The notes below the pieces were generated by a model that worked only from the letters and a program-made list of their open reading frames with translations, was not told where the DNA came from and searched no databases. The translations under genes and the position numbers were made by a program. From Gemmatimonadota bacterium (lineage in GTDB: Bacteria; Gemmatimonadota; Gemmatimonadetes; Longimicrobiales; Gaopeijiaceae), in the NCBI GenBank assembly GCA_016209885.1, contig JACQVF010000023.1, positions 62,001 to 126,000 of the forward strand: a stretch of DNA of 64,000 nucleotides. The letters are read 5' to 3'. Shown piece after piece: positions 9,889-17,665 of this stretch; the first letter of the stretch is position 1; each line of letters starts with the position of its first letter.

Positions 9889-9915
9889 CCGTCTCCTCTC
9901 CAGTTGCCTCGCCTC

Positions 9916-9944
9916 TTGACGAAGTCTCCTTGCTTCGGGATACT
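9916..9944 (+). promoter_or_regulatory. Predicted promoter of the DUF5131-tcmP pair
   Basis: TTGACG at 9916-9921 and GATACT at 9939-9944 are separated by 17 bp, with five and four of six consensus matches. It lies between the hsdS stop and the next start, so the pair would have its own transcript. Confidence 0.55.
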
Positions 9945-9987
9945 GAAGCGGATTTCGGTATTTCTTCGGTACCCGTGGGGGTGCTGA

Positions 9988-10746
9988 TTGGGCGATCGCT
10001 CCAGAATCGAGTGGACGCACGCCACCTGGAACCCGATGACCGGGTGCACCAAGATCTCCAGGGGATGCGACAACTGCTACGCGCTACTCCTGGCCCAGAC
10101 CAAGGTGCGGGCCTCGTATCTGCGTCGGTCCCCGGTCAAAGACACGGTCGCGAACCGGGAGGATCCGTTCGCGCCGAGGTTCTGGGATGAGCGCCTGGAG
10201 CAGCCGCTTCGCTGGCGCGAGCCGCGGCGCATCTTCGTAAACAGCATGTCCGACGTGTTCCACGCGCACTTCTCGTTGGAGATCATTCAGCGTGTGTTCG
10301 ATGTAATGAACCGCGCGAGCTGGCATCAGTTTCAGGTTCTGACCAAGCGACCCGAGCGGGCACTGCGGCTTTCAGAGCACCTCACGTGGACTGAGAACAT
10401 CTGGATGGGGACCTCCATCGAGGACATGGATGTCGCCTTTCGGGCGGACTACCTCAGGCAGATCCGGGCCGCCGTGCGGTTCATCAGCGCCGAGCCTCTT
10501 CTGGGGCCCCTGGAGGACCTCGACCTCACGGGGATCGACTGGGTGATCGGAGGAGGGGAAAGCGGCGCTGCCCATCGACCCTGCGATCCAAGCTGGGCCC
10601 GTGGACTGAGGGATCTCTGTGTTCGCCAGGGCGTCGCGTTCTTCTGGAAGCAGTGGGGAGGCAGAACCCACAGCGCGGGAGGCCGGCTGCTGGACGGTCG
10701 GGTGTGGAACGAGTACCCCGTGCCCCTGGTCGACGCTACCGTCTGA
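9988..10746 (+). CDS. DUF5131 (phage Gp37/Gp68-type) three-cysteine protein
   Basis: A 252-residue protein with the family N-terminus IEWTHATWNP and a cysteine motif C-x6-C-x2-C (C20, C27, C30, in CTKISRGCDNCYA). The rest is also typical: FVNSMSDVFH, LTKRPER, FISAEPLLGP, WVIGGGESG and FFWKQWGG. Family members occur in phages and accessory regions. The fold and cysteines suggest an iron-sulfur, possibly radical-SAM-like enzyme, but the spacing is not the classic C-x3-C-x2-C and no function is established to my knowledge. It starts at TTG 9988, the position matching the family N-terminus. The next gene encodes its usual partner TcmP, and a promoter precedes the pair. Confidence 0.85.
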   Translation: MGDRSRIEWTHATWNPMTGCTKISRGCDNCYALLLAQTKVRASYLRRSPVKDTVANREDPFAPRFWDERLEQPLRWREPRRIFVNSMSDVFHAHFSLEIIQRVFDVMNRASWHQFQVLTKRPERALRLSEHLTWTENIWMGTSIEDMDVAFRADYLRQIRAAVRFISAEPLLGPLEDLDLTGIDWVIGGGESGAAHRPCDPSWARGLRDLCVRQGVAFFWKQWGGRTHSAGGRLLDGRVWNEYPVPLVDATV

Positions 10747-10847
10747 GCCGGAACCGAAGCGCGACGACCAGCAAGACCGCGAGCCGGAGATGGCGGCGAG
10801 ACTGATCCGTGGTCAGGCCGTCTTCGAGGCGGTGCTGGAGATCAGTG

Positions 10848-11939
10848 ATGCCGACGCCGAAAGAGACGTTGTGGGAGATGGACCCCCACACCAAAGCAAA
10901 GCACGAGATCCTGCGGCGCTATCTCAAGGCGTGGTTCCCGATCCTGAATAAGTACAACCAGCGGATCGTCTACATCGACGGGTTCTCCGGCCCTGGGCGC
11001 TACAAGGGAGGTGGACCAGGCTCGCCGATGATCGCGCTCGATGTCGCCATCAATCATCGCAGGGAGATGGCAGGCGAGGTCGTGTTCTGGTTCATCGACG
11101 AGCGTCGGGACCGCGTCGCGCATCTTAAGCAGGAGCTGCGTGGCCTGAAGATTCCCGGCCACTTCAGGGTCACGGCTGACTGCGGGCGGTTCGACCGCAA
11201 ACTCCGGGAACTCTTGGATTCTCTTGACGCCGAGGGCAGCCGCCTGGCACCGACGTTCGCCTTCATCGACCCTTTCGGTTTCTCGGGCATCCCCTTCACG
11301 CTCATCGAGCGGCTCCTGAAGCATCGGAAGTGCGAGGCCTTTATCACGTTCATGGTCGATGCGATCAACCGGTTCCTCGAGCACCCGAAGGAAAAGGTCG
11401 TCGGCCATATCGTGGGCGCATTCGGTACCGAGGACGCCGTCCAGATCGCACAAGCGGGCGGCGACAGGGTCGCCAATCTGAGAGCGCTCTACCAGTCGCA
11501 GCTTCAGCGGGTTGCAAAGTTCGTCCGCTACTTCGAGATGCGCGACTGGCAGGACCGGACCCAGTACCATCTGTTCTTCGCCACGAACAGCGACCTCGAG
11601 CACCTTAAGATGAAGGAGGCGATGTGGCGGGTAGACCCCGAGGGAGCGTTTCGATTCTCGGATGCGACGAATCCGGACCAGCTCGTCTTGTTCGAGCAAG
11701 ACACCACGCCGATGTTGGTTGCCGAGCTTCGCCGACACTTTCATGGGAAGGGCCAGGTAACCGGCCTGGAGGTTCGTAAGTATGTGGAGGATCAAACAGC
11801 TTACCTCAAGAAGCACATGACCGCAGCCCTTAGGGCGGAAGAAGCTGTCCGCAGGCTAAAGGTTGCGCCCACAAAGGCGGGCGGAGCGAAGCGGAAGAAG
11901 AACAGCTATCCCGACGACGCGGGGATCACCTTTCTGTGA
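10848..11939 (+). CDS. tcmP: Three-Cys-motif partner protein TcmP
   Basis: A 363-residue protein matching the TcmP family, named because it is encoded beside the three-cysteine (DUF5131) protein, as here. Near the N-terminus it has KAKHEILRRYL, then YIDGFSGPGRYKGG, and at about residue 139 FIDPFGFSG. These look like methyltransferase motif I and a DPF(G) variant of the catalytic (D/N)PP(Y/F) motif. An SAM-dependent modification role is plausible but unproven. The ATG at 10848 has GGAG seven bases upstream. The C-terminal 90 residues are Lys-rich. It is 101 bases downstream of the DUF5131 gene on the same strand. Confidence 0.83.
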   Translation: MPTPKETLWEMDPHTKAKHEILRRYLKAWFPILNKYNQRIVYIDGFSGPGRYKGGGPGSPMIALDVAINHRREMAGEVVFWFIDERRDRVAHLKQELRGLKIPGHFRVTADCGRFDRKLRELLDSLDAEGSRLAPTFAFIDPFGFSGIPFTLIERLLKHRKCEAFITFMVDAINRFLEHPKEKVVGHIVGAFGTEDAVQIAQAGGDRVANLRALYQSQLQRVAKFVRYFEMRDWQDRTQYHLFFATNSDLEHLKMKEAMWRVDPEGAFRFSDATNPDQLVLFEQDTTPMLVAELRRHFHGKGQVTGLEVRKYVEDQTAYLKKHMTAALRAEEAVRRLKVAPTKAGGAKRKKNSYPDDAGITFL

Positions 11940-12130
11940 GGCTGACTGACGGTCGAGACCAGGAGGCCACGGGCTAGAAGAGGCGCGAGGTACGACGTTG
12001 CGGGAACGTTTCAAGCGTGAGAGCTTGGGCGTGGGAGCTCGTGGGGTTGGAGAGGCCGATTTGGGCTGCCACAGCCGCGCCCCGCGAGCACTGAGAGATG
12101 CGTGCCGCCGGCCCGGCAAGAGGAGGCATT

Positions 12131-13594
12131 ATGACGCACCGACCCTGGATTGCGCTCGCGGCGATCGGCCTGCTGAGCGCATGCGCGCGGGCAACTCCCG
12201 AACAGCGGATCATCAACGACGCCGCAGCCGCCCTGGGCGGGCGCGACCGGATCCTCGCCGTGCAGACGCTGGTGATCGAGGGCGAGGGTACCAACGGCAA
12301 TCTCGGCCAGGATATGACGCCCGAGGCCACCGGTCAGACGTTCACGGTCAGCGGCTACAGACGCGCAATCGACGTCGCCGGCCGGCGCGTGCGCATCGAG
12401 CAGACGCGCACCCCGAACTTCCCGTACTTCCAAGGTCAGCAGCCGCAGACGCAGGTCTTGGGCCTCGACGGCGACGTGGCCTACAACGTCGCGGCGAACG
12501 GAAATGCGACGCGCGCGGCCAACGCGGTGGCTGAAGCCCGACGCGTGGAGCTGTACCATCATCCGATTACCATCGTACGCGCCGCGCTCGACCCGGCCGC
12601 CATGCTCACCAATGCGCGCATGCTCGACAGCGAGGCCAGCGTCGACGTGATGACCGCCGACGGTGTCACGCTCACGCTCGCGATCGACGGCACGACGGCC
12701 CTGCCGGCGCGCGTGACCTCGATGACGGATAACGCGAACCTCGGTGACCTAGCGATCGAGACGAGCTTCGGAGGATACCAGGACGTCGGCGGGCTGCAGC
12801 TCCCCACGACGCTCACGACCAAGACCGACCAATACCAGACGGCCGAGCTGCGCGTGACGAACCAGACCGTGGATGCCGACGTCCGCGCTCTCGCGGCGCC
12901 ACCAGCCGCGGCATCGGCGGCGCCCATCACGGGACCCCCGCCCGCCAACGTCTCGGTCGAAGAGGTGGCGAGGGGCGTGTGGTTCCTCGCCGGTCAGTCG
13001 CATCACAGCGTGCTCGTGGAGTTCGCCGATCACTTGACGCTCATCGAGGCGCCACAAAACGACACCCGGACCCTGGCGGTGATCGCCAAGGCGCGCGAGC
13101 TGCGGCCCGACAAGCCGCTGACCCAGGTGGTCAACACGCACCATCATTTCGATCACTCGGGCGGCATTCGGGCCGCCGTGTCGGAGGGGTTGACCGTCAT
13201 CACGCACAGTGCGAACGCCGCGTTCTACCAGAAGGCGGTGGGCCGCCCGCACACGATCGTGCCGGACGCCCTCGCAAAGAATCCCAAGCCTTTGACTACC
13301 GAAACGGTCAACGATGAGATGATTCTGAGCGATGGGACCATGACGGTCGCGCTGTACCCGATCACCGGCAACCCACACGCCTCCACGCTGCTGATGGCCT
13401 ACTTCCCACGCGAGCGCATCCTCGTCGAGGCGGATGTGTTCAACCCGGGCGGCGCCGTGGCGCCGTACGCGGCCAACCTGTTGGAGAACATCAGGAGGCG
13501 CAATCTGCGGATCGATCGCATCGTGCCGATTCACGGGGCGATCACGCCGTTTGGCGAGCTCGCGAGGACTGTCGCGGCGCTGGGGGCCAACTGA
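12131..13594 (+). CDS. Metallo-beta-lactamase-fold lipoprotein
   Basis: A 487-residue protein with a lipoprotein signal peptide (lipobox LSAC, cysteine at about residue 17). An N-terminal region of about 270 residues of unknown fold follows, with an alpha-helical start like INDAAAALGGRDRI. The C-terminal half is an MBL hydrolase domain carrying THHHFDHSGG at about residue 336, then a glycine-rich end. The metal-binding histidines and aspartate are intact. The ATG at 12131 follows an AGAGGAGG site. Its substrate is unknown and its place among defence genes may be accidental. It ends head-to-head with the HigBA pair, with a shared hairpin between them. Confidence 0.8.
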   Translation: MTHRPWIALAAIGLLSACARATPEQRIINDAAAALGGRDRILAVQTLVIEGEGTNGNLGQDMTPEATGQTFTVSGYRRAIDVAGRRVRIEQTRTPNFPYFQGQQPQTQVLGLDGDVAYNVAANGNATRAANAVAEARRVELYHHPITIVRAALDPAAMLTNARMLDSEASVDVMTADGVTLTLAIDGTTALPARVTSMTDNANLGDLAIETSFGGYQDVGGLQLPTTLTTKTDQYQTAELRVTNQTVDADVRALAAPPAAASAAPITGPPPANVSVEEVARGVWFLAGQSHHSVLVEFADHLTLIEAPQNDTRTLAVIAKARELRPDKPLTQVVNTHHHFDHSGGIRAAVSEGLTVITHSANAAFYQKAVGRPHTIVPDALAKNPKPLTTETVNDEMILSDGTMTVALYPITGNPHASTLLMAYFPRERILVEADVFNPGGAVAPYAANLLENIRRRNLRIDRIVPIHGAITPFGELARTVAALGAN

Positions 13595-13595
13595 C

Positions 13596-13624
13596 GGGGC
13601 AGTGGTTCCGGGCGGAACCGCCCC
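13596..13624. terminator. Hairpin terminator between convergent genes
   Basis: GGGGC and GGTTCC on one side pair with GGAACC and GCCCC on the other, around a GGGC loop with a three-base AGT bulge. It sits between the stop of the MBL lipoprotein (13594) and the stop of higA (13641), so it could serve both. There is no long T run. Confidence 0.6.
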
Positions 13625-13640
13625 ATCGCCTTTCCGGACG

Positions 13641-14021
13641 CTACGACCCCGCAGGCTTGCGACGTCCGACCTTACCGTCGGGAAGCGCTCTCCTTTGGCT
13701 AGCCTGGCGCTTCCCCACGGAAACGAATCGAATCTCGACTCGCTTCTGGAGGGCGCCGGCAATACGCCTGAGCATCGAGAGCGAGTGACCCTCGTAGTCG
13801 GCGTCCTCCAGTCGGGAGATCACCGACGCCGTCGTGCCGATCAGGCGGGCCAGCTCCTGCTGCGTGAGGCCTGCCTCCTGACGAAGGTCATAGATCTTCC
13901 GTGCCACCTCGGCGTTGGCGCGTTCCTCTTCGAGCTCGGCCTGCCGTTCAGGCCTGCCTTCGAAGTAGCGCCGTTGCATGATCTCGACGGCATCGCTGGT
14001 GGTGTTTCGTTTCCGGGCCAT
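13641..14021 (-). CDS. higA: HigA/XRE-type antitoxin
   Basis: A 126-residue protein with a helix-turn-helix of the Cro/C1 type at about residues 45-100: KIYDLRQEAGLTQQELA, then GTTASVISRLED. It would neutralise the HigB-like toxin and repress the shared promoter. The toxin stop overlaps an ATG at 14027 as ATGA, but GAGGA abuts that codon. The ATG at 14021 has the same GAGGA at a six-base spacing, so I start there (MARKRN). The order is toxin first, then antitoxin, as in the HigBA type. The basic C-terminal tail of about 25 residues is variable. Confidence 0.83.
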   Translation of the reverse strand: MARKRNTTSDAVEIMQRRYFEGRPERQAELEEERANAEVARKIYDLRQEAGLTQQELARLIGTTASVISRLEDADYEGHSLSMLRRIAGALQKRVEIRFVSVGKRQASQRRALPDGKVGRRKPAGS

Positions 14022-14023
14022 CG

Positions 14024-14389
14024 TCATTCCTCGTGGGTGTGAGTCTTCGGGTCGGACTCGAACTTCCGCTTCCGTTCGATGGCCTTGTCGATTTCCTTGG
14101 GCGGGACCTGCCCCTCCTTGGTCAGGCCATGACTGAGCACCACGGCCACGTTCTCGTAGAAGAAGTAAAGTATCCGGTAGTTCACGCCATGAAGAGCTAC
14201 CCGAAGCTCGTAGATCCCATCCCGCAGGAAGTCGGCGTCTGGACGCCGGAGCTTGTAACCCAGCGCCCGGAGCCGCTCGATGCCGACCCGACATTTGGCC
14301 ACCGCCTTGGCCGGGAGCTGATCGAGCCACTCGAGCACGGGCACGCTTCCGTCCTCCTCGCGGTAGAAGACGACCCTCGTCTGTGGCAC
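14024..14389 (-). CDS. higB: HigB/RelE-type toxin
   Basis: A 121-residue protein of the phage-derived Gp49-like/HigB family (PF05973 type), related to RelE ribosome-dependent mRNA interferases. It has VLEWLDQLP near the N-terminus, GIYELRVALHGVNYRILYFF in the core, and the usual LSHGLTKEG before a Lys-rich end. The start is GTG at 14389. A promoter with an embedded palindrome lies immediately upstream, and higA overlaps the 3' end. Size and order are normal. Confidence 0.87.
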   Translation of the reverse strand: MPQTRVVFYREEDGSVPVLEWLDQLPAKAVAKCRVGIERLRALGYKLRRPDADFLRDGIYELRVALHGVNYRILYFFYENVAVVLSHGLTKEGQVPPKEIDKAIERKRKFESDPKTHTHEE

Positions 14390-14406
14390 TTCTTCAGCCC
14401 GCTCGC

Positions 14407-14435
14407 ATTGTTCGCAAAATTGCGAAATTTGTCAA
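14407..14435 (-). promoter_or_regulatory. Predicted higBA promoter
   Basis: Read on the minus strand, TTGACA (14435-14430) is a perfect -35 box, followed after 17 bp by AACAAT (14412-14407), a four-of-six -10 box. Transcription would begin about ten bases before the toxin GTG. The operator below fills the spacer. Confidence 0.65.
14411..14426. promoter_or_regulatory. HigA operator palindrome
   Basis: TTCGCAA and TTGCGAA are perfect 7-bp inverted repeats separated by AA. The site lies between the -35 and -10 boxes, where binding of the HigA helix-turn-helix dimer would block RNA polymerase. Assignment to HigA is by position. Confidence 0.65.
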
Positions 14436-14551
14436 GGCGACGCGTCCGAGGTGAAGCTGTGGGCCCGCGGGGAGCGGTACCATAGTCGGCCGGGACTTGT
14501 GGGAGGGTCGGCACCGGCTAATGGGGTAGGCTGATCGCCGTACGCCGCGGT

Positions 14552-14656
14552 CGGATCGCGGCGGTGCTGGCCAAGGCGGATGCGACTGGGCGGAAGCGGC
14601 GGGAGAGCATCCGGCTCCTGGACAAGTTCTTGCGTTCGGCGTTCCTGGAGATGTTC
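14552..14656 (+). repeat. 105-bp direct repeat, copy 2 (hsdS spacer)
   Basis: Matches 9166-9270 at 95 of 105 bases, same orientation, no gaps. It is the start of the recognisable part of the second hsdS remnant. Confidence 0.9.
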
Positions 14657-14964
14657 CGGGGATCCCGTTACGAAGGCGAAGGGCTGGCCAACGGCTCCGC
14701 TGGGCGAAGTGATCAAGGTGAAAGGCGGCGAGTTTCTGCCCGCCCGCGAGATGGACCGGGGGTGTCAGTATCCAGTGTATGGAGGCAATGGGCGGTGCGG
14801 GTTTTCACTCCTGCTACCTGCTCGAGCGTCCGCTAGTGGTTATTGGGCGTGTAGGCCTTTACTGCGGTGCGGTGCACCTGGCGGCGCCTAACAGCTGGAT
14901 CACGGACAATGCCCCATACGTCGCCGAGCACAGCGAAAGCCTTCAGCTCCCGTACTTGGAGTGA
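14552..14964 (+). pseudogene. hsdS: Second, broken hsdS copy
   Basis: Begins abruptly inside the HsdS central spacer (RKRRESIRLLDKFLRSAF) and continues through GDPVTKAKGWPTAPLGEVI and YPVYGGNG into the second recognition domain, which includes IGRVGLYCGAVHLAAPNSW. It then stops at 14964 before the C-terminal spacer. A one-base insertion near 14657 and another shift near 14800 move the frame twice, so no product longer than about 100 residues can be made. The recognition-domain sequence differs from that in the 8743 gene, so this is a different specificity allele, not a simple duplicate. Confidence 0.85.
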
Positions 14965-15022
14965 GGACTCCGCATGATTCGGACCCAACGTGCCGTCGAC
15001 GGAGCGCCGCCGCGCGGAATCG

Positions 15023-15439
15023 CTACTGCCCGATGACCCGGAGTCCACTCGCGCGGGCCGCCGTGCCGAGTGCCCGGTCATGGGTAGCCATGATCAGATC
15101 CTCCCCGCGCGCCTCGCGCCACATGAGCGCGGTGGCCAGGTGAACGGCGTCGACAGTGCCCAGCGGCGTGGGGAACGGCTGCGCCGCGCGCCGCAGCACC
15201 GCCATCCCCGGCTCCACGATCTCCATTTCCTCGGTCAGCCGATACACGGTTTCACGCCGTAACGCCAACTCCGAGTCCGGGAGGTCGGCGCGCAGTCGCA
15301 GGCGGTCCAGCGTGCGCAGGCACTCCACCTCGACCAGTGCGCTGGCGACACCGGTCTCGACCCTCTCCCATTCGGCCAACTTGCCCCGTTGGCCCAGCAC
15401 GACACGCAGCAGGACCGAGGAATCGAGGTAGGCGATCAC
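15023..15439 (-). CDS. vapC: VapC-type PIN-domain toxin
   Basis: A 138-residue PIN-domain ribonuclease. The acidic metal ligands are visible: AYLDSSVLLRV at the start (first Asp), ASALVEVECLR (Glu), TVDAVHLATAL (Asp) and ATHDRALGTAA (last Asp). VapC toxins cleave tRNA or rRNA when free of VapB. The start is GTG at 15439, overlapping the antitoxin stop by four bases (GTGA), so translation is coupled. Only 58 bases separate its stop from the broken hsdS on the other strand. Confidence 0.88.
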   Translation of the reverse strand: MIAYLDSSVLLRVVLGQRGKLAEWERVETGVASALVEVECLRTLDRLRLRADLPDSELALRRETVYRLTEEMEIVEPGMAVLRRAAQPFPTPLGTVDAVHLATALMWREARGEDLIMATHDRALGTAARASGLRVIGQ

Positions 15440-15702
15440 CGCTCGGACTGCCGCTCCTCCGCGAGCAGCTCGAGCACGTCCAGTTCGGTCGGGAGCGGGG
15501 GCGGGAGCCGCACCCCTCCCAGCTTGGCGTAGCGACGGGCCGGCCCCCTGACCGTGAGCGTCTCGGGCGCTTCGTAGGGGATCACACGCGCCACGGGGGT
15601 GTCACGGTCGAGGATCGTGAGGACATGACCGCGCCGAACGTACCGCAGATGCTCGCTCAGGTGAGCCTTGAGGTCCGCGATCTTCACGCTCTTCATGGTC
15701 AT
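15436..15702 (-). CDS. vapB: VapB/Phd-type antitoxin
   Basis: An 88-residue antitoxin with the Phd/YefM-like N-terminus KSVKIADLKAHLSEHLRYV, a short strand region VLTILDRDTPVARVIP, and an acidic C-terminal tail (LLAEERQSER) likely to wrap VapC. Possible starts are ATG at 15723, 15702 and 15696. I use 15702, which has GGTGA eight bases upstream. The family consensus begins at 15696, so the true start is uncertain by two codons. It is first in the vapBC pair. Confidence 0.8.
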   Translation of the reverse strand: MTMKSVKIADLKAHLSEHLRYVRRGHVLTILDRDTPVARVIPYEAPETLTVRGPARRYAKLGGVRLPPPLPTELDVLELLAEERQSER

Positions 15703-15723
15703 ATAGTAGTCACCAATGGTCAT
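15695..15723. promoter_or_regulatory. Paired ATGGTCAT direct repeats at the vapBC start
   Basis: ATGGTCAT occurs at 15695-15702 and again at 15716-15723. The copies start 21 bp apart, two turns of the helix, over the antitoxin start region. Such spacing is common for sites bound cooperatively on one DNA face. No strong promoter boxes could be assigned, so this is a candidate autoregulatory site only. Confidence 0.35.
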
Positions 15724-15792
15724 GTTGGCAAGCCGAGTGCTTGGCGCTGATGCGGAGGAGGGCGAGGAGATCTTCGCGGCTGCGCGTGTCGT

Positions 15793-17652
15793 TCAGAACC
15801 CACCCACGGATCCGCCGCCGAACCCGCCGCCGCTGAACCCGCCCCCCCCACCGCCGCCGAAGGCGGAGCCGCCGGAGGAGCGCGGCCGCGAGACCATGGC
15901 CGCTCCGGCGGCGGTGGACATGCGGCTCAGGCTGTTGGCGAAGGTGGTGGCGCGGAACGAGGTAGGGTCGGCGCCCACGTACCAGGTGGGCGGCGTCTGG
16001 TAGATGTCGTGGAAGGCCCGCGCCCACCGCTTCTCGACGCCGAGCGCCATAGCGAACGGGAGGAGCTTCTCGAACATCTCCGGCGTCTTCACGAGGCGGC
16101 GGAAGCGGTCCGACTCGACGCGCGCGAGGAACTCCTCGAGGCCGAGCACGGCCTCGAGGGCTCGGGCCCCCTCCGCCGTGCGGGCGGGCATGAAGAAGCC
16201 GAACCCGACGATCGCCGCTGCGGTGAGGACCGCACTCACGATGACGGTGGTGGGCCCGAAGCCGAGCTCCCGGCCCAGCGCGCTGCCGCCCGCGAAGACC
16301 AGCACGCCGGCGAGGATGCCGACGCCCACGAACGTCTTCGCGATGCGGTCGGGCCGGCGTCTGTAGTAGCCGCGCTTCACCAGCGCATCGAGGAGGCGGT
16401 TGCGAATGCCCGGCAGGTCGCGGTAGAAGTCGTCCTCGAGGTCCGAGGTGGTGACGCTCTTGCGGCTGCCGCCCTCGAAGAGGGCTTCAAGCAGCGCGGA
16501 CTCGTGGGACGCGAGCCCCTGCCACTCGGCCTCGTCCTTGACGGCCCGGAACCGGTAGTGGGTGCCCGAGAAGAGGCCCAGGAGTCCGCCGTCCTTCTCC
16601 TCTTCGATCCGCAGGTACCCCCGCACCGCCAGGTCCACGATGGTCGCTGTGATGTCCCGCAGGTCCGGCGAGTTGTCCACGAGCGTGCCGGTCTCTGCGG
16701 GCGTGAGGCCGTCCGGTGGCGTGTACTGCGCGACGATGGGCCGGCGCCGGGGATCGCGGCCGCGGGTGTACCACAGGCGGGCCATGACGACGAAGGCGAG
16801 CATCGGTACGGCGAACAGCCAGTTGGCGGAGAGGAACTCGCGGGCCCGGTCGAGCGCCGTGGGCCGCCGTACCACGCCCGGCTCCCAGGCCGCCGCGACG
16901 GTGAGCCCTTCGCGGAAGCCCAGGCCGCGGGTCGTGCGCACCCGCACATCGAACTCGCCCGTCTCGATGGTCGCCGCGCGCTCCCGGGAGCCGTACGCCC
17001 CGGTGAACGCGTTGGCCCTGAGTCCCGTCACGGAAGGCGGCAACATGACCGTGGCGCTCGCCGACTCGATGGGCACGTCGGCCTCGTCGCCGGTGACGTT
17101 CCAGTAGAGCTCGTCGTAGTCGTCGAAGAAGCGCAGCCCGTTGCGCACCCGGTAGCTGAGCACCACGGTGCGCGTGGCGTCCACGGCGTCCGGTACCCAG
17201 ATGCGGAAGCGCAGGTAGTGGCGCTCGCGCTCGGTTTCGTAGCGGAGTGAGAGCCCCTCACCGTCCGTGACGCTCAGGAGCTCGACCACGAGGCGGTAGC
17301 CGAACCCCTCCGGCGTACGGTACTGGACCGGGATCTGGCGGTAGATGCCGTTCCACGCGCCCGTGAAGCGCGGGCGGATGGTCTCCGTGACGGCCAGCGA
17401 GCCGTCGCGGTTCACGACGATATCGGCGTGGAAGCTCTCGATGACCAGGGAGCGGGCGAGCGGTCGGGGGGGCGAGCCCTTCGTCGCATTGGGCGCCGCG
17501 AAGTCCGAGGGCACTGCTGCGGCCGAGGAAGGCCGAACGTCCGGGGAACTGGACCGATCGGAAACGAACTCCCCCGCCCGCCCGCGCGCGGCTGTCAGGG
17601 AGGCGCCGGCGCAGCCGAGAACAAGAACGACGTTGGCGATTCGGCGCGGCAC
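15793..17652 (-). CDS. DUF2207-family membrane protein
   Basis: A 619-residue protein: signal peptide at about 1-25 (hydrophobic VVLVLGCAGASL); an extracytoplasmic DUF2207 beta-domain at about 70-270 (ADIVVNRDGSLAVTETI, then GAWNGIYRQIPV); a membrane segment near 280-300 (WLFAVPMLAFVVM); a cytosolic region; two more membrane segments near 475-525; and a Gly/Ser-rich tail ending GGGSVGGF. I start at the GTG at 17652, immediately before the signal peptide; longer readings overlap lemA. DUF2207 proteins are commonly encoded beside LemA, as here, and their function is not known. Confidence 0.85.
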   Translation of the reverse strand: MPRRIANVVLVLGCAGASLTAARGRAGEFVSDRSSSPDVRPSSAAAVPSDFAAPNATKGSPPRPLARSLVIESFHADIVVNRDGSLAVTETIRPRFTGAWNGIYRQIPVQYRTPEGFGYRLVVELLSVTDGEGLSLRYETERERHYLRFRIWVPDAVDATRTVVLSYRVRNGLRFFDDYDELYWNVTGDEADVPIESASATVMLPPSVTGLRANAFTGAYGSRERAATIETGEFDVRVRTTRGLGFREGLTVAAAWEPGVVRRPTALDRAREFLSANWLFAVPMLAFVVMARLWYTRGRDPRRRPIVAQYTPPDGLTPAETGTLVDNSPDLRDITATIVDLAVRGYLRIEEEKDGGLLGLFSGTHYRFRAVKDEAEWQGLASHESALLEALFEGGSRKSVTTSDLEDDFYRDLPGIRNRLLDALVKRGYYRRRPDRIAKTFVGVGILAGVLVFAGGSALGRELGFGPTTVIVSAVLTAAAIVGFGFFMPARTAEGARALEAVLGLEEFLARVESDRFRRLVKTPEMFEKLLPFAMALGVEKRWARAFHDIYQTPPTWYVGADPTSFRATTFANSLSRMSTAAGAAMVSRPRSSGGSAFGGGGGGGFSGGGFGGGSVGGF

Positions 17653-17665
17653 GGTCCCGTTCAGC

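Noticed and set aside
15000-15800. Attachment-site repeat matching the tRNA-like remnant at the far end of the island
   Set aside because: I looked for a copy of the GGGTTCAAAC-CGTCCCA segment near vapBC and did not find one by eye.
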